Source: Rhodocyclaceae bacterium
GTDB taxonomy: Bacteria; Pseudomonadota; Gammaproteobacteria; Burkholderiales; Rhodocyclaceae
Assembly: GCA_016702335.1 (NCBI GenBank)
Contig: JADJEF010000020.1
Location: 186,001-250,000, forward strand
Length of the DNA: 64,000 nucleotides
Direction: 5' to 3'
Position numbers and translations under genes: made by a program. This document shows, in pieces, positions 17,764-27,166 of the stretch. The notes under the pieces are model-generated. The model saw only the letters and a list, made by a program, of their open reading frames with translations, was not told the origin of the DNA and ran no database searches. Every line of letters starts with the position of its first letter. Position 1 is the first letter of the stretch.

Positions 17764-19023
17764 ATGCATCTTTCCGAACTCAAAGCACTTCACGTCAGCC
17801 ACCTTCTTGAGATGGCCGCCGCCGCCCAGATAGAAGGTGCCAACCGCCTGCGCAAACAGGAGTTGATCTTCGCTCTGCTCAAGAATCAAGCCAAGCGGGG
17901 CGAGATCATTCATGGCGATGGGGTGCTCGAAGTGCTGCCGGATGGCTTCGGCTTTCTTCGCTCATCGGATACTTCGTACCTCGCGAACACCGACGATGTT
18001 TATGTCAGCCCAAGTCAGGTACGCCGCTTCAACCTTCATACCGGCGACACCATCGAAGGTGAAATTCGCACGCCAAAAGACGGGGAGCGCTACTTTGCTC
18101 TGGTAAAGGTCGATCTCGTCAATGGCGAGGCCCCCGAAAAAAGCAAGCACAAGATTCTTTTCGAGAACCTGACGCCGCTTCATCCTACAGACCACTTGTT
18201 GCTTGAGCGCGAAATTCGTAGCGAAGAAAACATCACCAGCCGTGTGATTGACATGATCGCGCCAATCGGCAAAGGGCAGCGCGGTCTGCTCGTCGCCAGC
18301 CCGAAGAGCGGCAAGACGGTCATGATGCAGCATATCGCCCATGCCATCACAACCAATCACCCGGATGTCACGCTCATCGTTCTGCTGATCGACGAGCGCC
18401 CCGAAGAAGTGACTGAAATGCTGCGTACAGTAAAGGGCGAGGTTGTTGCCTCGACATTTGACGAACCGGCGACCCGCCACGTGCAAGTGGCCGAGATGGT
18501 GATAGAGAAAGCCAAGCGCCTGGTTGAGCACAAGAAGGATGTCGTCATCCTGCTCGATTCAATTACCCGTCTGGCTCGCGCCTACAATACCGTTCAGCCC
18601 GCCTCGGGCAAGGTGCTGACGGGCGGTGTTGATGCCAATGCCCTGCAAAAACCCAAGCGTTTTTTTGGTGCCGCGCGCAATATCGAAGAGGGTGGCTCGC
18701 TGACCATCATTGCCACGGCTCTGATCGAGACCGGATCGCGGATGGACGATGTGATTTACGAGGAGTTCAAGGGCACGGGCAACATGGAAATACACCTCGA
18801 CCGCAAGATGGCGGAGAAGCGCGTCTACCCGGCGATCAATGTGAATCGTTCGGGTACGCGCCGAGAGGAACTGTTGCTCAAGCCCGATGTCTTGCAAAAA
18901 ATGTGGATCTTGCGCAAATTGCTCTACAACATGGACGACATGGAAGCCATGGAGTTCCTGCTCGACAAAGTACGCGCCACCAAAAATAACGGCGAGTTCT
19001 TTGACGCCATGCGTCGCGGTTAG
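17764..19023 (+). CDS. rho: transcription termination factor Rho
   Basis: 419 residues, the standard length. The N-terminal RNA-binding fold has the GDGVLEVLPDGFGFLRS primary-site segment; the ATPase part has P-loop VASPKSGKTVMM near 180, Walker B VVILLDSITRLARAYN near 260, the Q-loop GGVDANALQKPKRFFGAARN and R-loop, and ends FFDAMRRG. It is the hexameric RNA helicase that ends transcription. A C-rich tract precedes it. Confidence 0.97.
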   Translation: MHLSELKALHVSHLLEMAAAAQIEGANRLRKQELIFALLKNQAKRGEIIHGDGVLEVLPDGFGFLRSSDTSYLANTDDVYVSPSQVRRFNLHTGDTIEGEIRTPKDGERYFALVKVDLVNGEAPEKSKHKILFENLTPLHPTDHLLLEREIRSEENITSRVIDMIAPIGKGQRGLLVASPKSGKTVMMQHIAHAITTNHPDVTLIVLLIDERPEEVTEMLRTVKGEVVASTFDEPATRHVQVAEMVIEKAKRLVEHKKDVVILLDSITRLARAYNTVQPASGKVLTGGVDANALQKPKRFFGAARNIEEGGSLTIIATALIETGSRMDDVIYEEFKGTGNMEIHLDRKMAEKRVYPAINVNRSGTRREELLLKPDVLQKMWILRKLLYNMDDMEAMEFLLDKVRATKNNGEFFDAMRRG

Positions 19024-19112
19024 ATGTATTGATTTCCTGCACAGACTCGTGAATAATGCTGGGCTTTTCTAGGCCCGCCAAATTCACGGGTCGCTCACTT
19101 GAGGACAGATTC

Positions 19113-19322
19113 ATGAAAGACGGCATTCACCCAAAGTACGACGAAATTAACGTGACCTGCAGTTGCGGCAACGCCTTCAAAACCCGCTCGACCAGCGTCA
19201 AGCCGCTGCACGTTGAAGTGTGTTCTGAGTGCCACCCCTTTTATACGGGCAAACAGAAGATCGTCGACACTGCCGGCCGCGTTGAGCGCTTCCGTCAGAG
19301 ATATCTGCGTCCGGGTGCCTGA
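19113..19322 (+). CDS. rpmE: 50S ribosomal protein L31, zinc-binding type
   Basis: Start at ATG 19113 after TTGAGGA; 69 residues. The zinc ribbon cysteines are present (TCSCGN and VCSECHPFYTG), so this is the C+ form rather than the cysteine-free YkgM-type paralogue. The order rho-rpmE is conserved in proteobacteria. A terminator follows. Confidence 0.95.
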   Translation: MKDGIHPKYDEINVTCSCGNAFKTRSTSVKPLHVEVCSECHPFYTGKQKIVDTAGRVERFRQRYLRPGA

Positions 19323-19362
19323 CGAACCTGATACACAAGAACGCAACCCGTCAGGGTTTCGC

Positions 19363-19392
19363 GAAAAAAGGCAGCCATTGGCTGCCTTTTTT
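19363..19392 (+). terminator. Rho-independent terminator after rpmE
   Basis: GGCAGCC, four-base loop, GGCTGCC, flanked by A residues before and six T residues after. Confidence 0.88.
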
Positions 19393-19441
19393 ACTGACAT
19401 TTCGACTGATCGACTAGCGCTAACCCGCGTAGGATGCCCAC

Positions 19442-21073
19442 ATGCCCGCGTCGCGATCGCAAACACCCACCGCCAGTGCCGTCCTTTTCGGCCCTGCATT
19501 GATCGCCCTCCTGTGCGTGATCTACGCCTTGGCGGGCATCGTCGGGCACGACCCATGGAAAAACACCGACGCCGTAAATCTGGCGATAGCGCACTCCTTT
19601 GCGACTGCACCTGCCTCACTAGGCCACCCTACGTGGCTTGTACCGATGCTGGCGGGCGAGCCGTGGTTGCACAACCCGCCGCTTTATCACTGGATAAGTG
19701 CTGGCCTTGGCAACCTTCTTGACACGTTTCTTCCCTGGCACGACGCCGCACGCTTGGCATCCAGTCTTTTTCTGCTGCTTGGGCTGCTGCTGATTTCTCT
19801 CTCGGCGCGCGGTTTTCATGGCCGTGAAGCCGGCTACATCGCCCCCTTGCTGGCCATTGGCTCGCTTGGACTTCTGATACCTGCTCACGATTCGCAACCG
19901 GCGATTGCAGCTTTTGCTGCGACCAGCGGGGTGTTCGCCGCGCTCGCCTGGTGGCCGCTTTATCCCCGGCGCTGCGCGCTGGGCCTGGGGCTGGCGGTTG
20001 GCCTGGGCTTTTTAGCGGCAGGCTTAGAAAGCCTCATGCTCAATGTATCGATAACTTTCGTTGCTCTGCTCTTTCCCACTTGGCGACGTGTGGCGAGGGA
20101 GTCATGGCTGATCTCCCTCGGAATCGGCAGCGCGCTCGCCTTGCTGTGGCCGTTGGCACTCAATGAATTCGCGCCAAAGCTTCTTGACCCATGGCTTGCG
20201 CAGGAGCTCGAACGCTTGTTCTCGCGCCCATCCGTCGACATCCGCCGGATCGAGTTGCTAATTTGGGGAACGTGGCCGGTGTTGCCGCTTTCCGCGTGGA
20301 CATTGTGGCTCAATCGGCGGCAACTTCTTCTCGGTCGCCACCTTATCCCCTTATTCGCGGTGCTGGCATCACTGCTGCTCTATTTTGTTGCTGATGAGGC
20401 CAATGAGGTCATTCCGGTGATGATCGTCGCATTGGCCATCCTGGGAAGCGCCGAGGCTGGGCGTCTGCGTCGTGGTGCCGCCAATGCATTTGACTGGTTT
20501 GGCTGCATCACGCTCACCCTGTTTATGGGGGTCGTCTGGCTTGCCGGTATTTCGATCCTGACCGGGCAACCTGCGCGCATTGCCAAAAACTTCACCAAAT
20601 TTGCCCCGGACTTCCATCCCGAACTGTCCTGGTTTGCGCTTACTGCGGCGGTGATAGCGACTGGTTTCTGGATATATATGTTGTTAAGTGCTAAGCGTTC
20701 GCCGTGGCGGGCAACGAGTCGGTGGGCTGTCGGCATTGTCTGCCTATCGACCCTGATTTCTTGCCTGATGATGCCCTGGGTCGACCATGAAAAGTCGTAC
20801 AGAAGCGTCGCCGCAGGACTGCGCCAACAACTGGGCCCGAACCCTGGGTGCATTGAACGAAGTGGTGTCGGATCGGGGCAACGCGCATCGCTCTATTATT
20901 TCGCTGACTTGCAAACCCAACTGCCAGGCAGCGCCGGAAATTGCCGCTTCCGCTTGGTGCAAGCGGGCTCCGGTGCGGTAGCGCAGATTCCCGGATGGCG
21001 GTTCACCAAAGAGTTTTTCCGCCCCGGCGATCGCAAAGAGCGCCTACGCCTCTATCAGCGCAACAGCGACTAA
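19442..21073 (+). CDS. membrane glycosyltransferase, GT83/ArnT-like
   Basis: 543 residues with a ribosome site AGGA before ATG 19442. About 11-12 membrane segments occupy residues 15-455, followed by a soluble C-terminal domain of about 90 residues. Near the N-terminus GHDPWKNTDA and GEPWLHNPPLYHW match the periplasmic catalytic loops of undecaprenyl-phosphate-sugar transferases related to ArnT and PMT enzymes; the Asp of HDPW is the usual acidic catalytic position. It likely transfers a sugar from a polyprenyl carrier to lipid A or another surface acceptor; donor and acceptor are unknown. Confidence 0.75.
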   Translation: MPASRSQTPTASAVLFGPALIALLCVIYALAGIVGHDPWKNTDAVNLAIAHSFATAPASLGHPTWLVPMLAGEPWLHNPPLYHWISAGLGNLLDTFLPWHDAARLASSLFLLLGLLLISLSARGFHGREAGYIAPLLAIGSLGLLIPAHDSQPAIAAFAATSGVFAALAWWPLYPRRCALGLGLAVGLGFLAAGLESLMLNVSITFVALLFPTWRRVARESWLISLGIGSALALLWPLALNEFAPKLLDPWLAQELERLFSRPSVDIRRIELLIWGTWPVLPLSAWTLWLNRRQLLLGRHLIPLFAVLASLLLYFVADEANEVIPVMIVALAILGSAEAGRLRRGAANAFDWFGCITLTLFMGVVWLAGISILTGQPARIAKNFTKFAPDFHPELSWFALTAAVIATGFWIYMLLSAKRSPWRATSRWAVGIVCLSTLISCLMMPWVDHEKSYRSVAAGLRQQLGPNPGCIERSGVGSGQRASLYYFADLQTQLPGSAGNCRFRLVQAGSGAVAQIPGWRFTKEFFRPGDRKERLRLYQRNSD

Positions 21074-21095
21074 TTGCTCTTATTGGCTCAAAAAC

Positions 21096-21644
21096 CTACT
21101 CAAGCCGCAGAAATTTTTCGCGGTAGAAGCGCAGTTCGTCAATCGACTCATAGATATCAGCCAGAGCCTCGTGACGACCATGCTTCTTGAGCTCTTTAGC
21201 CAAGGCAGGGCGCCAACGTTTGCATAACTCTTTGAGCGTCGATACGTCGAGATTGCGATAGTGAAACCAGTCTTCGAGCCTGGGCATGTAACGCGCCATA
21301 AAGCGACGATCCTGACAGATCGAGTTGCCGCACATCGGCGTGGCATGCTTGGGCACATGCGCCTGCAGGAACGTCAAGGCCGCCTCCTCAACGTCCAATT
21401 CTGACAGCTGTGCCGCAAGCACGCGCTGAGTGAGCCCCGAGCGGCCATGAGTGTTTCGATTCCACTCATCCATGCCGTTCATGACTTCCACCGGCTGCCG
21501 CACCACCCACACAGGGGCTTCGGCGACAATCACCAGATCAGAGTTCGTGACCACCATCGCCAACTCGATGATGCGGTCCGAATCAGGATTCAGTCCGGTC
21601 ATCTCCATGTCTAGCCAGACCAGAGCGTTTTGATCCTGCGCCAT
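21096..21644 (-). CDS. orn: oligoribonuclease
   Basis: 182 residues after an AAGG site. DEDDh exonuclease: WLDMEMTGL with Asp12 and Glu14, GNSICQDRRFMARYMP with the third acidic residue, and the C-terminal HEALADIYESIDELRFYR with catalytic His and Asp. Orn removes the last di- to penta-ribonucleotides and pGpG, so it also completes c-di-GMP turnover, relevant to the two GGDEF proteins in this window. Confidence 0.95.
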   Translation of the reverse strand: MAQDQNALVWLDMEMTGLNPDSDRIIELAMVVTNSDLVIVAEAPVWVVRQPVEVMNGMDEWNRNTHGRSGLTQRVLAAQLSELDVEEAALTFLQAHVPKHATPMCGNSICQDRRFMARYMPRLEDWFHYRNLDVSTLKELCKRWRPALAKELKKHGRHEALADIYESIDELRFYREKFLRLE

Positions 21645-21795
21645 ACGAAGTTACCTTATGAAATTGTCGCGAAAGTTTGTCGAAGTGAGCGCAGACCGAT
21701 CATTTTGTCGTGAAAGGGGCGGCCACCGATTATTCTACCCGTGCCGATGAGGGGCGAGATTCGCCGCTGGACAAGCAATGCCAATGGTTACCGAG

Positions 21796-23859
21796 TTACC
21801 GATGCCTATCGAGATTTTGCTGTGCCTGATCATGCCCCAAGCGTGCCGCCGACTTGAGCCATTTGAGAGCCCGACGGTTGTCCGTCAGGTCTGGAAATCC
21901 GCCACCGTAGGCGCGCGCGAGTTCGTACTGCGCATCGCGATCGCCCCGCGTGGCAGATTCCTCAAGCCAGAGCAGCCCCCGCTCTACATTCGGCAGCGTA
22001 CCGACCCCATGTAACAAGCAGTAGCCAGCGCTGTACATCGCATAGGCATCGTCGCCCTGCTCCGCTGCCAGCAGGTACCAGCGAAACGCTTCAGCGGGAC
22101 GTGCCGGACCGGCCTCGCCAAAAAAATACATGTCACCTAACGCCAGTTTGGCATCGAGCAGCGCCGATGCCTTGCCAAACCAGTGCATGGCAAGCACCTG
22201 ATCACGCGCAAGGCCATGACCAAACCGAAGACATTGTGCATAGCGAAGAGCGGCACGCGAGTGCCCCATATCCGCAGCACGACGATACAGGCCAGCCGCG
22301 GCAACCACACGCGTCGTGCTACCACGGGCGTTTGCCACGAGACGCTCAGCGCGGTCAAACCAGTGCCGTTCCAACTCACCGAGCGCCGTACTCCAGCCGG
22401 CCTCGGCCCCCTTGCGCAGCCAGTATTCGCCGAGCGCCCGTTGCACCCGGGTGCCAATGCCATGAAGCAGGCAACGACCGAACTCGGCCATGCCATGCGG
22501 GTCGCCTGCCTGAGCCGCCTGAGCGTAAAACGCGAGCGCCGCAGCGGGCTCGGCGGCGATTCCCTCACCGTATTCGTAACACTCGCCCAGCCAAACCGCA
22601 GCGCCCATGTCGCCACCGGCAAACGCTTTCCGGTAGCAGTCCACCGCAAAGGCCTTGTCCTCGCTTACGCCGTCACCCCAGCGGTAGCAATGTGCCACCT
22701 TGATTTGCGCTCGCCCATGCCCACTTTGTGCCGCCTCGCGCCACCAGTACAGCGCCTCCTCGAGATCGGGCGTGGCATCCAAGCCATGAGCAGCGCATTC
22801 ACCAAGCTCAAAGGCCGCCTCGCTACTGCCCTTGGCGGCAGCGCGTCGGTACCAGCCCAGCGCTGCCTTCACATCCGGCGTCACCCCATGACCAAAGGTA
22901 TAGCACTGACCCAGCAAAAACATTGCACTGGCTTGCCCCTTGCGGGCTGCGGCTCGGAAATAGGGCACGGCGGCCTTCTTATCGATTGGACGCCCTGCCC
23001 CCATATAAAGACACAATCCGGTACAAAAGCAGGCGCTGAGCACGCCCTCGTCGGCAGCGGCCCGCCAGAGTTCGGCTGCCCGCGCTTGCGCGGGCTCAAT
23101 GCCACGACCAAAGAAGCAGCAGCGCGCCAGTAGATCTTTGGCCCGCGGCAGGCCCTGCGCCGCCGCTCGCTCCAGCCAGGTCACCGCATCGGCATAAGCA
23201 CCGGAAAAATAGTCAATACGCCCCAGCCAATATTGAGCCAGACGCAAGCCAGCCTCCGCAGGGGGACGAAGGTACGCTCGGGCGCTTTCGGTGTTCTGGA
23301 CAACACCATGGCCACGCAAGAGACAAAGCCCGTACCAGATCGCACCACGCTGGTCGCCACTGTCGGCTGAAAATCGAAACAGGCGAGCCGCCTCGACATG
23401 GTCTTGGGGGACCCCGGCTCCCTGATAGATCAACCAACCAAGCACCGCCGAGCCCGCCGGCACCCCCATCTCTGCACTGCGCGAAGCCCAGCGCATTGCG
23501 TGGGCATACGATTGCCCGACACCCTCGCCCACGGCGTAACGCCAAGCGAGTTCGGCCTGCGCGGCCGCATTGCCTCCCGCCGCCATCGATTCAAGTTCAC
23601 TCACAGCGCAGGCGCGCCAGAACTGGTCGCTGGACCCGATCAATTCCAGCGCCTGCCGGGTACCGCGCTCAACCAGCGAACTGTCAAGCGCCACCTTGAA
23701 CAGATTTAGCAGAGCAGGCGCTGCCAAAGAAACAAGCTCAGTTGCCACAGAAAATATCGCACGAAAACAATTCGGTAAGCCTACGCCAGGCCCCAGGGTT
23801 GCAAAAGGCAGAACACCACCGCCGAAGCGGCCCTGCGCATAACTCGACCGCCCTCCCAC
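21796..23859 (-). CDS. Sel1-like repeat (SLR) protein, ~14 repeats
   Basis: Up to 687 residues; the true start may be the GTG at 23748, because the first 37 residues look non-coding. From about residue 90 to the end the protein is a tandem solenoid of about fourteen 36-residue SEL1 repeats (pattern AAxxLGxxYxxGxGVxxDxxxAxxWYRKAA), for example QASAMFLLGQCYTFGHGVTP. SLR proteins are scaffolds in signalling, secretion and host contact. No signal peptide is convincing. It is divergent from xseA across a gap with DnaA boxes. Confidence 0.82.
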   Translation of the reverse strand: MGGRSSYAQGRFGGGVLPFATLGPGVGLPNCFRAIFSVATELVSLAAPALLNLFKVALDSSLVERGTRQALELIGSSDQFWRACAVSELESMAAGGNAAAQAELAWRYAVGEGVGQSYAHAMRWASRSAEMGVPAGSAVLGWLIYQGAGVPQDHVEAARLFRFSADSGDQRGAIWYGLCLLRGHGVVQNTESARAYLRPPAEAGLRLAQYWLGRIDYFSGAYADAVTWLERAAAQGLPRAKDLLARCCFFGRGIEPAQARAAELWRAAADEGVLSACFCTGLCLYMGAGRPIDKKAAVPYFRAAARKGQASAMFLLGQCYTFGHGVTPDVKAALGWYRRAAAKGSSEAAFELGECAAHGLDATPDLEEALYWWREAAQSGHGRAQIKVAHCYRWGDGVSEDKAFAVDCYRKAFAGGDMGAAVWLGECYEYGEGIAAEPAAALAFYAQAAQAGDPHGMAEFGRCLLHGIGTRVQRALGEYWLRKGAEAGWSTALGELERHWFDRAERLVANARGSTTRVVAAAGLYRRAADMGHSRAALRYAQCLRFGHGLARDQVLAMHWFGKASALLDAKLALGDMYFFGEAGPARPAEAFRWYLLAAEQGDDAYAMYSAGYCLLHGVGTLPNVERGLLWLEESATRGDRDAQYELARAYGGGFPDLTDNRRALKWLKSAARLGHDQAQQNLDRHR

Positions 23860-23871
23860 GCAAGGCGATGG

Positions 23872-23906
23872 TTATCCACAAAATCTGTGGATAACTTTGT
23901 GGAGAA
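23872..23906. promoter_or_regulatory. cluster of three DnaA boxes beside AT-rich DNA
   Basis: TTATCCACA at 23872-23880 is a perfect DnaA box, TGTGGATAA at 23886-23894 is its perfect inverted partner five bases away, and TGTGGAGAA at 23898-23906 is a one-mismatch box in tandem at a 12-base step. An AT-rich stretch (about 23968-24013) follows. The whole gap 23860-24175 holds no gene I can support. It could be a DnaA titration or regulatory site, or an origin-like module; dnaA, rpmH and gidA are not nearby. Confidence 0.6.
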
Positions 23907-24175
23907 TTGCCGGCTGACTACGCTAAGTGCCACAGCCAAAAGGCTTTTTCGCAAAAGACGAAACTTGAGCAATATTTTTTTATGTTATTAATCAGATGTT
24001 TACAAAATTCCTCTTGTGCTGATGGAGGTTTCACGCCCATCGCGACAGCCATCGCTAACATTAGCAAGAGATGTGGATGGAGTAGACTCACCCGCGTTGA
24101 CAAGCGCTGGAATTTGCGCTCTTCTCAGGCTGGTTACGCTGCTCGCCCCCAATCCGCTGATCCGCTCGGCGAACA

Positions 24176-25573
24176 GTGAACAATGCCCCCCCCCTTCCCG
24201 GATGCCCCTCCCCACCGAGTGCTTCGATGACCTTGCCCGTACTATCCGTCAGCGAGTTAAGCGGCAAGCTACGTCGCTCCATCGAAAGTAGCTTTCCCTT
24301 GCTCTGGGTGAGCGGTGAGGTCTCGAATCTGGTGCGGGCCGCCTCCGGTCACATCTACTTCAGCCTGAAGGACGAAAGCGCCCAAATGCGCTGCGTGATG
24401 TTTCGCAACCGAGTCCAGCTTGTCGGCTGGCAACTGGCCAACGGGCAACAGGTCGAAGTCAATGCTCGAATCACCCTATTTGAGGCACGGGGTGACGTTC
24501 AACTCAGTGTCGATGGCATGCGGCGCGCCGGGCTGGGCAAGCTGTATGAAGCCTTTGCCCGCCTGCGCCAGCAACTCGACACCGAAGGAATGTTTGCCTG
24601 CGAACGCAAGCGCCCCTTGCCGCTCTATCCGCGCCGAATCGGCGTGATCACCTCGCCGCAGGCCGCCGCTTTTCATGACGTGATCGCGGCGTTACGCCGT
24701 CGCGCTCCGCACGTGTCCATAGTGCTTTATCCCACCCGGGTTCAGGGTGCCGAAGCGGCACCCGGCATCGTCGAGGCCCTCCATTCAGCGAACAGGGCAG
24801 GCAACTGCGACGTACTTCTATTGGTACGCGGCGGTGGCAGCATTGAGGATCTGTGGCCATTCAACGAGGAAAGCACCGCCCGCGCCATTGGCACCAGCGC
24901 GATTCCGGTCGTCAGTGGTGTAGGGCACGAGACCGACCTGACCATCAGCGATCTCGTAGCGGATCAACGGGCAGCCACCCCGACCGCCGCCGCCGAGTTG
25001 GTTTCTGCGCACTGGTTCGCCGCGGCACACACGCTCGAACGCGTGCGCCATCGGCTGCGCGAAAGCATGAACCGACGGCTGCGTGAGGCCAGCTTGCGCG
25101 TGGACGGTCTTGCGGCCCAGTTGATACACCCCGCCACACGTATCGCGCGCAGCCTCGAACAAGCCGGCTGGCTGGCCAGCCGACTGCATGCCGCCATGCA
25201 CCGACAGCTCACCCTGGCTGACTTTCGGATACGCAGCGGGCAAACCCGCTGGCAGGCAAGACGACCGGATCTGAGGCTTTACCGCGACGAGCAAACCCGA
25301 CTGACGCACCGCCTGCACCATGCGATGCAGGCACAGTTGAGCGAGCATCAGCATGCGCTGAGCCATGCCGAACAAGCGATTGCGCATCTCGCGCCGGAGC
25401 GCACTTTGGCGCGCGGCTACGCGATCGTGCGCAATCACCAAGGTGCTGTCGTGCTTGATCCGACGCAACTGACCAGCCATGCCGCGTTCAGCATACAACT
25501 CGCGCATGGCTCGATCAGCGCACACCCGATCTTGCCCGATGCGCTCATTGCCGGCTCACATAAACCCGACTAG
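24176..25573 (+). CDS. xseA: exodeoxyribonuclease VII large subunit
   Basis: 465 residues from GTG 24176, or 448 from ATG 24227, which is as likely because the first 17 residues are proline-rich and unconserved. The N-terminal OB fold (LSVSELSGKLRRSIE, LWVSGEVSNL, HIYFSLKDESAQMRCVMFR) is followed by the catalytic domain with GVITSPQAAAFHDV and RGGGSIEDLWPFNEE, then GVGHETDLTISDLVAD, and a long coiled coil. With XseB (not here) it degrades single-stranded DNA to oligonucleotides. Confidence 0.93.
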   Translation: MNNAPPLPGCPSPPSASMTLPVLSVSELSGKLRRSIESSFPLLWVSGEVSNLVRAASGHIYFSLKDESAQMRCVMFRNRVQLVGWQLANGQQVEVNARITLFEARGDVQLSVDGMRRAGLGKLYEAFARLRQQLDTEGMFACERKRPLPLYPRRIGVITSPQAAAFHDVIAALRRRAPHVSIVLYPTRVQGAEAAPGIVEALHSANRAGNCDVLLLVRGGGSIEDLWPFNEESTARAIGTSAIPVVSGVGHETDLTISDLVADQRAATPTAAAELVSAHWFAAAHTLERVRHRLRESMNRRLREASLRVDGLAAQLIHPATRIARSLEQAGWLASRLHAAMHRQLTLADFRIRSGQTRWQARRPDLRLYRDEQTRLTHRLHHAMQAQLSEHQHALSHAEQAIAHLAPERTLARGYAIVRNHQGAVVLDPTQLTSHAAFSIQLAHGSISAHPILPDALIAGSHKPD

Positions 25574-25630
25574 AATAGTCAACTAAGCGAGTTTTTTCAC
25601 CGTACTTCAACCCACCTGAGGAACCCCACC

Positions 25631-26215
25631 ATGGAACATACCCTGCCCGCTCTTCCCTACGCCACCGATGCGCTTGCTCCGCATATGTCGAAGGAAACCT
25701 TTGAGTACCACTACGCCAAGCACCATCAGGCCTATGTCACCAACCTCAACAACCTGATCAAGGGCACCGAGTATGAGAGCCTCGACCTCGAGGCCATCAT
25801 CAAGAAGGCACCCGCAGGTGGTATTTACAACAACTCGGCTCAGGTCTGGAACCACAGCTTTTTCTGGAATTGCCTTACGCCCAATGGCGGCGGCAGCCCC
25901 GGCGGTTTACTACTTGGCGCTATCGAAAAGGAGTGGGGCAGCTTTGACGAGTTCAAGAAAGCCTTTCAGACCTCGGCTGTCGGCAACTTTGGTTCGGGCT
26001 GGACCTGGCTGGTGAAAAAGGCTGACGGCTCTGTGGACATCGTCAATACCGGCGCTGCCGGCACCCCGCTGACTACCGCAGACAAAGCCTTGCTCTGCAT
26101 CGATGTCTGGGAACACGCCTACTACATCGACTACCGCAATGCCCGTCCGAAGTTCGTTGAGACCTTCCTGAACAGCCTTGCCAATTGGTCCTTCGCCGAA
26201 AAGAACTTCGCCTGA
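25631..26215 (+). CDS. sodB: superoxide dismutase [Fe]
   Basis: 194 residues with GAGG upstream of ATG 25631. Metal ligands are His27 (FEYHYAKHHQAY), His near 74 (WNHSFFW), and Asp/His in CIDVWEHAYYIDYRN near 158-162. Cytoplasmic dismutation of superoxide to peroxide and oxygen. QVWNHSFFWNCLTP and the length favour the iron type, but cambialistic enzymes cannot be excluded. A GC-rich terminator follows. Confidence 0.93.
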   Translation: MEHTLPALPYATDALAPHMSKETFEYHYAKHHQAYVTNLNNLIKGTEYESLDLEAIIKKAPAGGIYNNSAQVWNHSFFWNCLTPNGGGSPGGLLLGAIEKEWGSFDEFKKAFQTSAVGNFGSGWTWLVKKADGSVDIVNTGAAGTPLTTADKALLCIDVWEHAYYIDYRNARPKFVETFLNSLANWSFAEKNFA

Positions 26216-26243
26216 GCCGTTAAGCAGCAACGCACTCCTCACA

Positions 26244-26276
26244 AAGCCCCGCCGAGCTACGGGCCCGGCGGGGCTT
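26244..26276 (+). terminator. terminator hairpin after sodB
   Basis: AAGCCCCGCCG and CGGCGGGGCTT form an 11-bp stem around an 11-base loop; only a short T run follows. Confidence 0.7.
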
Positions 26277-26368
26277 CTGCCGGGAACCCGCAGGGGTCGG
26301 CGTGAGGTGACTCATAGAAGCCATGATCGTGCCCTGGTTTCACCCGCAACGCTGCACCCGTATCGCTA

Positions 26369-26397
26369 CCGCAAGTCGGCGCTGGCAGGACGGCGAT
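26369..26397 (-). repeat. interspersed 29-bp element, copy 4 (intergenic)
   Basis: On the minus strand CGCCGT, spacer CCTG, CCAGCGCCGACTTG, CGG. It lies between sodB and folE. The stretch 26216-26547 holds only the sodB terminator, this element and presumably the folE promoter; I see no gene in it. Confidence 0.9.
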
Positions 26398-26547
26398 CTG
26401 ACCGCAATCGTCGTCCTTCCCCATGGTCATGAACGGCCTAGCCCCTGCTGTGCTCAGGGTTGATTGTGGCTGAGGTTCGGCTACCATCGGTTCCGTGGCC
26501 GTGGTACTCCTACTCACTGCGGCTGCTTCCTTTCTCAGCCTGAGCCC

Positions 26548-27159
26548 ATGCCCATGACCATTAGTGGCCGTAGCGAAGACCCCGCCGCTTCGCAGTCCGA
26601 ACCCACCTCAAAAATGAAAGGCGTGCTGGAAAGCCTGGTAATCGACATCGAGAGTGATCACAACACGCAAGACACCGCGCGCCGTGTCGCCAAGATGTAT
26701 CTCACGGAGGTGTTTCGCGGCCGCTACATGGCTGCGCCACCAGTCACCGAGTTCCCCAATGCCGAGCACCTGAACGAGCTGATGATCGTCGGCCCGATCA
26801 AGGTGCGCAGCGCCTGCAGCCACCACCTGTGTCCGATCATGGGGAGGATCTGGATCGGCCTGATGCCCAACGAGCACTCCAACCTGATCGGCTTGTCCAA
26901 GTATTCACGCCTCGCCGAGTGGGTGATGTCACGCCCGCAGATTCAGGAAGAGGCGATTACCCAGATGGCCGATCTGCTCATGCAGAAGGTCAGCCCCGAC
27001 GGTCTCGCCGTGGTGATGGAGGCCGATCATTTCTGCATGCACTGGCGCGGCGTCAAGGACACCGATGCGAAAATGATCAACAGCGTGATGCGCGGGTCGT
27101 TCCTGAAAGACTCGGCGCTGCGCCGCGAGTTTCTTTCCCTGATCAACTTGAAGAATTGA
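26548..27159 (+). CDS. folE: GTP cyclohydrolase I
   Basis: Start at ATG 26548 (or 26554); the frame continues to 26464 through non-conserved sequence. About 203 residues. Zinc ligands are in SACSHHLCPIMG (Cys and His) and the second Cys in ADHFCMHWRG; GLSKYSRLAEWV and QEEAITQMADLL are the substrate-pocket segments. It forms 7,8-dihydroneopterin triphosphate from GTP, the entry to folate and to queuosine. The BLUF gene follows after 7 bases and queC-queD-queE after it, so it probably supplies QueD. The QueD-linked context is notable. Confidence 0.92.
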   Translation: MPMTISGRSEDPAASQSEPTSKMKGVLESLVIDIESDHNTQDTARRVAKMYLTEVFRGRYMAAPPVTEFPNAEHLNELMIVGPIKVRSACSHHLCPIMGRIWIGLMPNEHSNLIGLSKYSRLAEWVMSRPQIQEEAITQMADLLMQKVSPDGLAVVMEADHFCMHWRGVKDTDAKMINSVMRGSFLKDSALRREFLSLINLKN

Positions 27160-27166
27160 GACGACG

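Noticed and set aside
21840..21865. Possible thirteenth element copy (GCCGCCGACTTGAGCC)
   Set aside because: It lacks the CGCCGT half and the CCAGCG part of the core; similarity is limited to a short stretch inside the Sel1 gene.
23872..24175. Annotating the DnaA-box cluster as oriC
   Set aside because: dnaA, dnaN, rpmH or gidA are absent and GC skew cannot be evaluated here; left as a DnaA-box region.
23907..24179. Open frames of 60-90 codons in the Sel1/xseA gap
   Set aside because: They overlap each other on both strands, lack ribosome sites and show no recognisable protein features.
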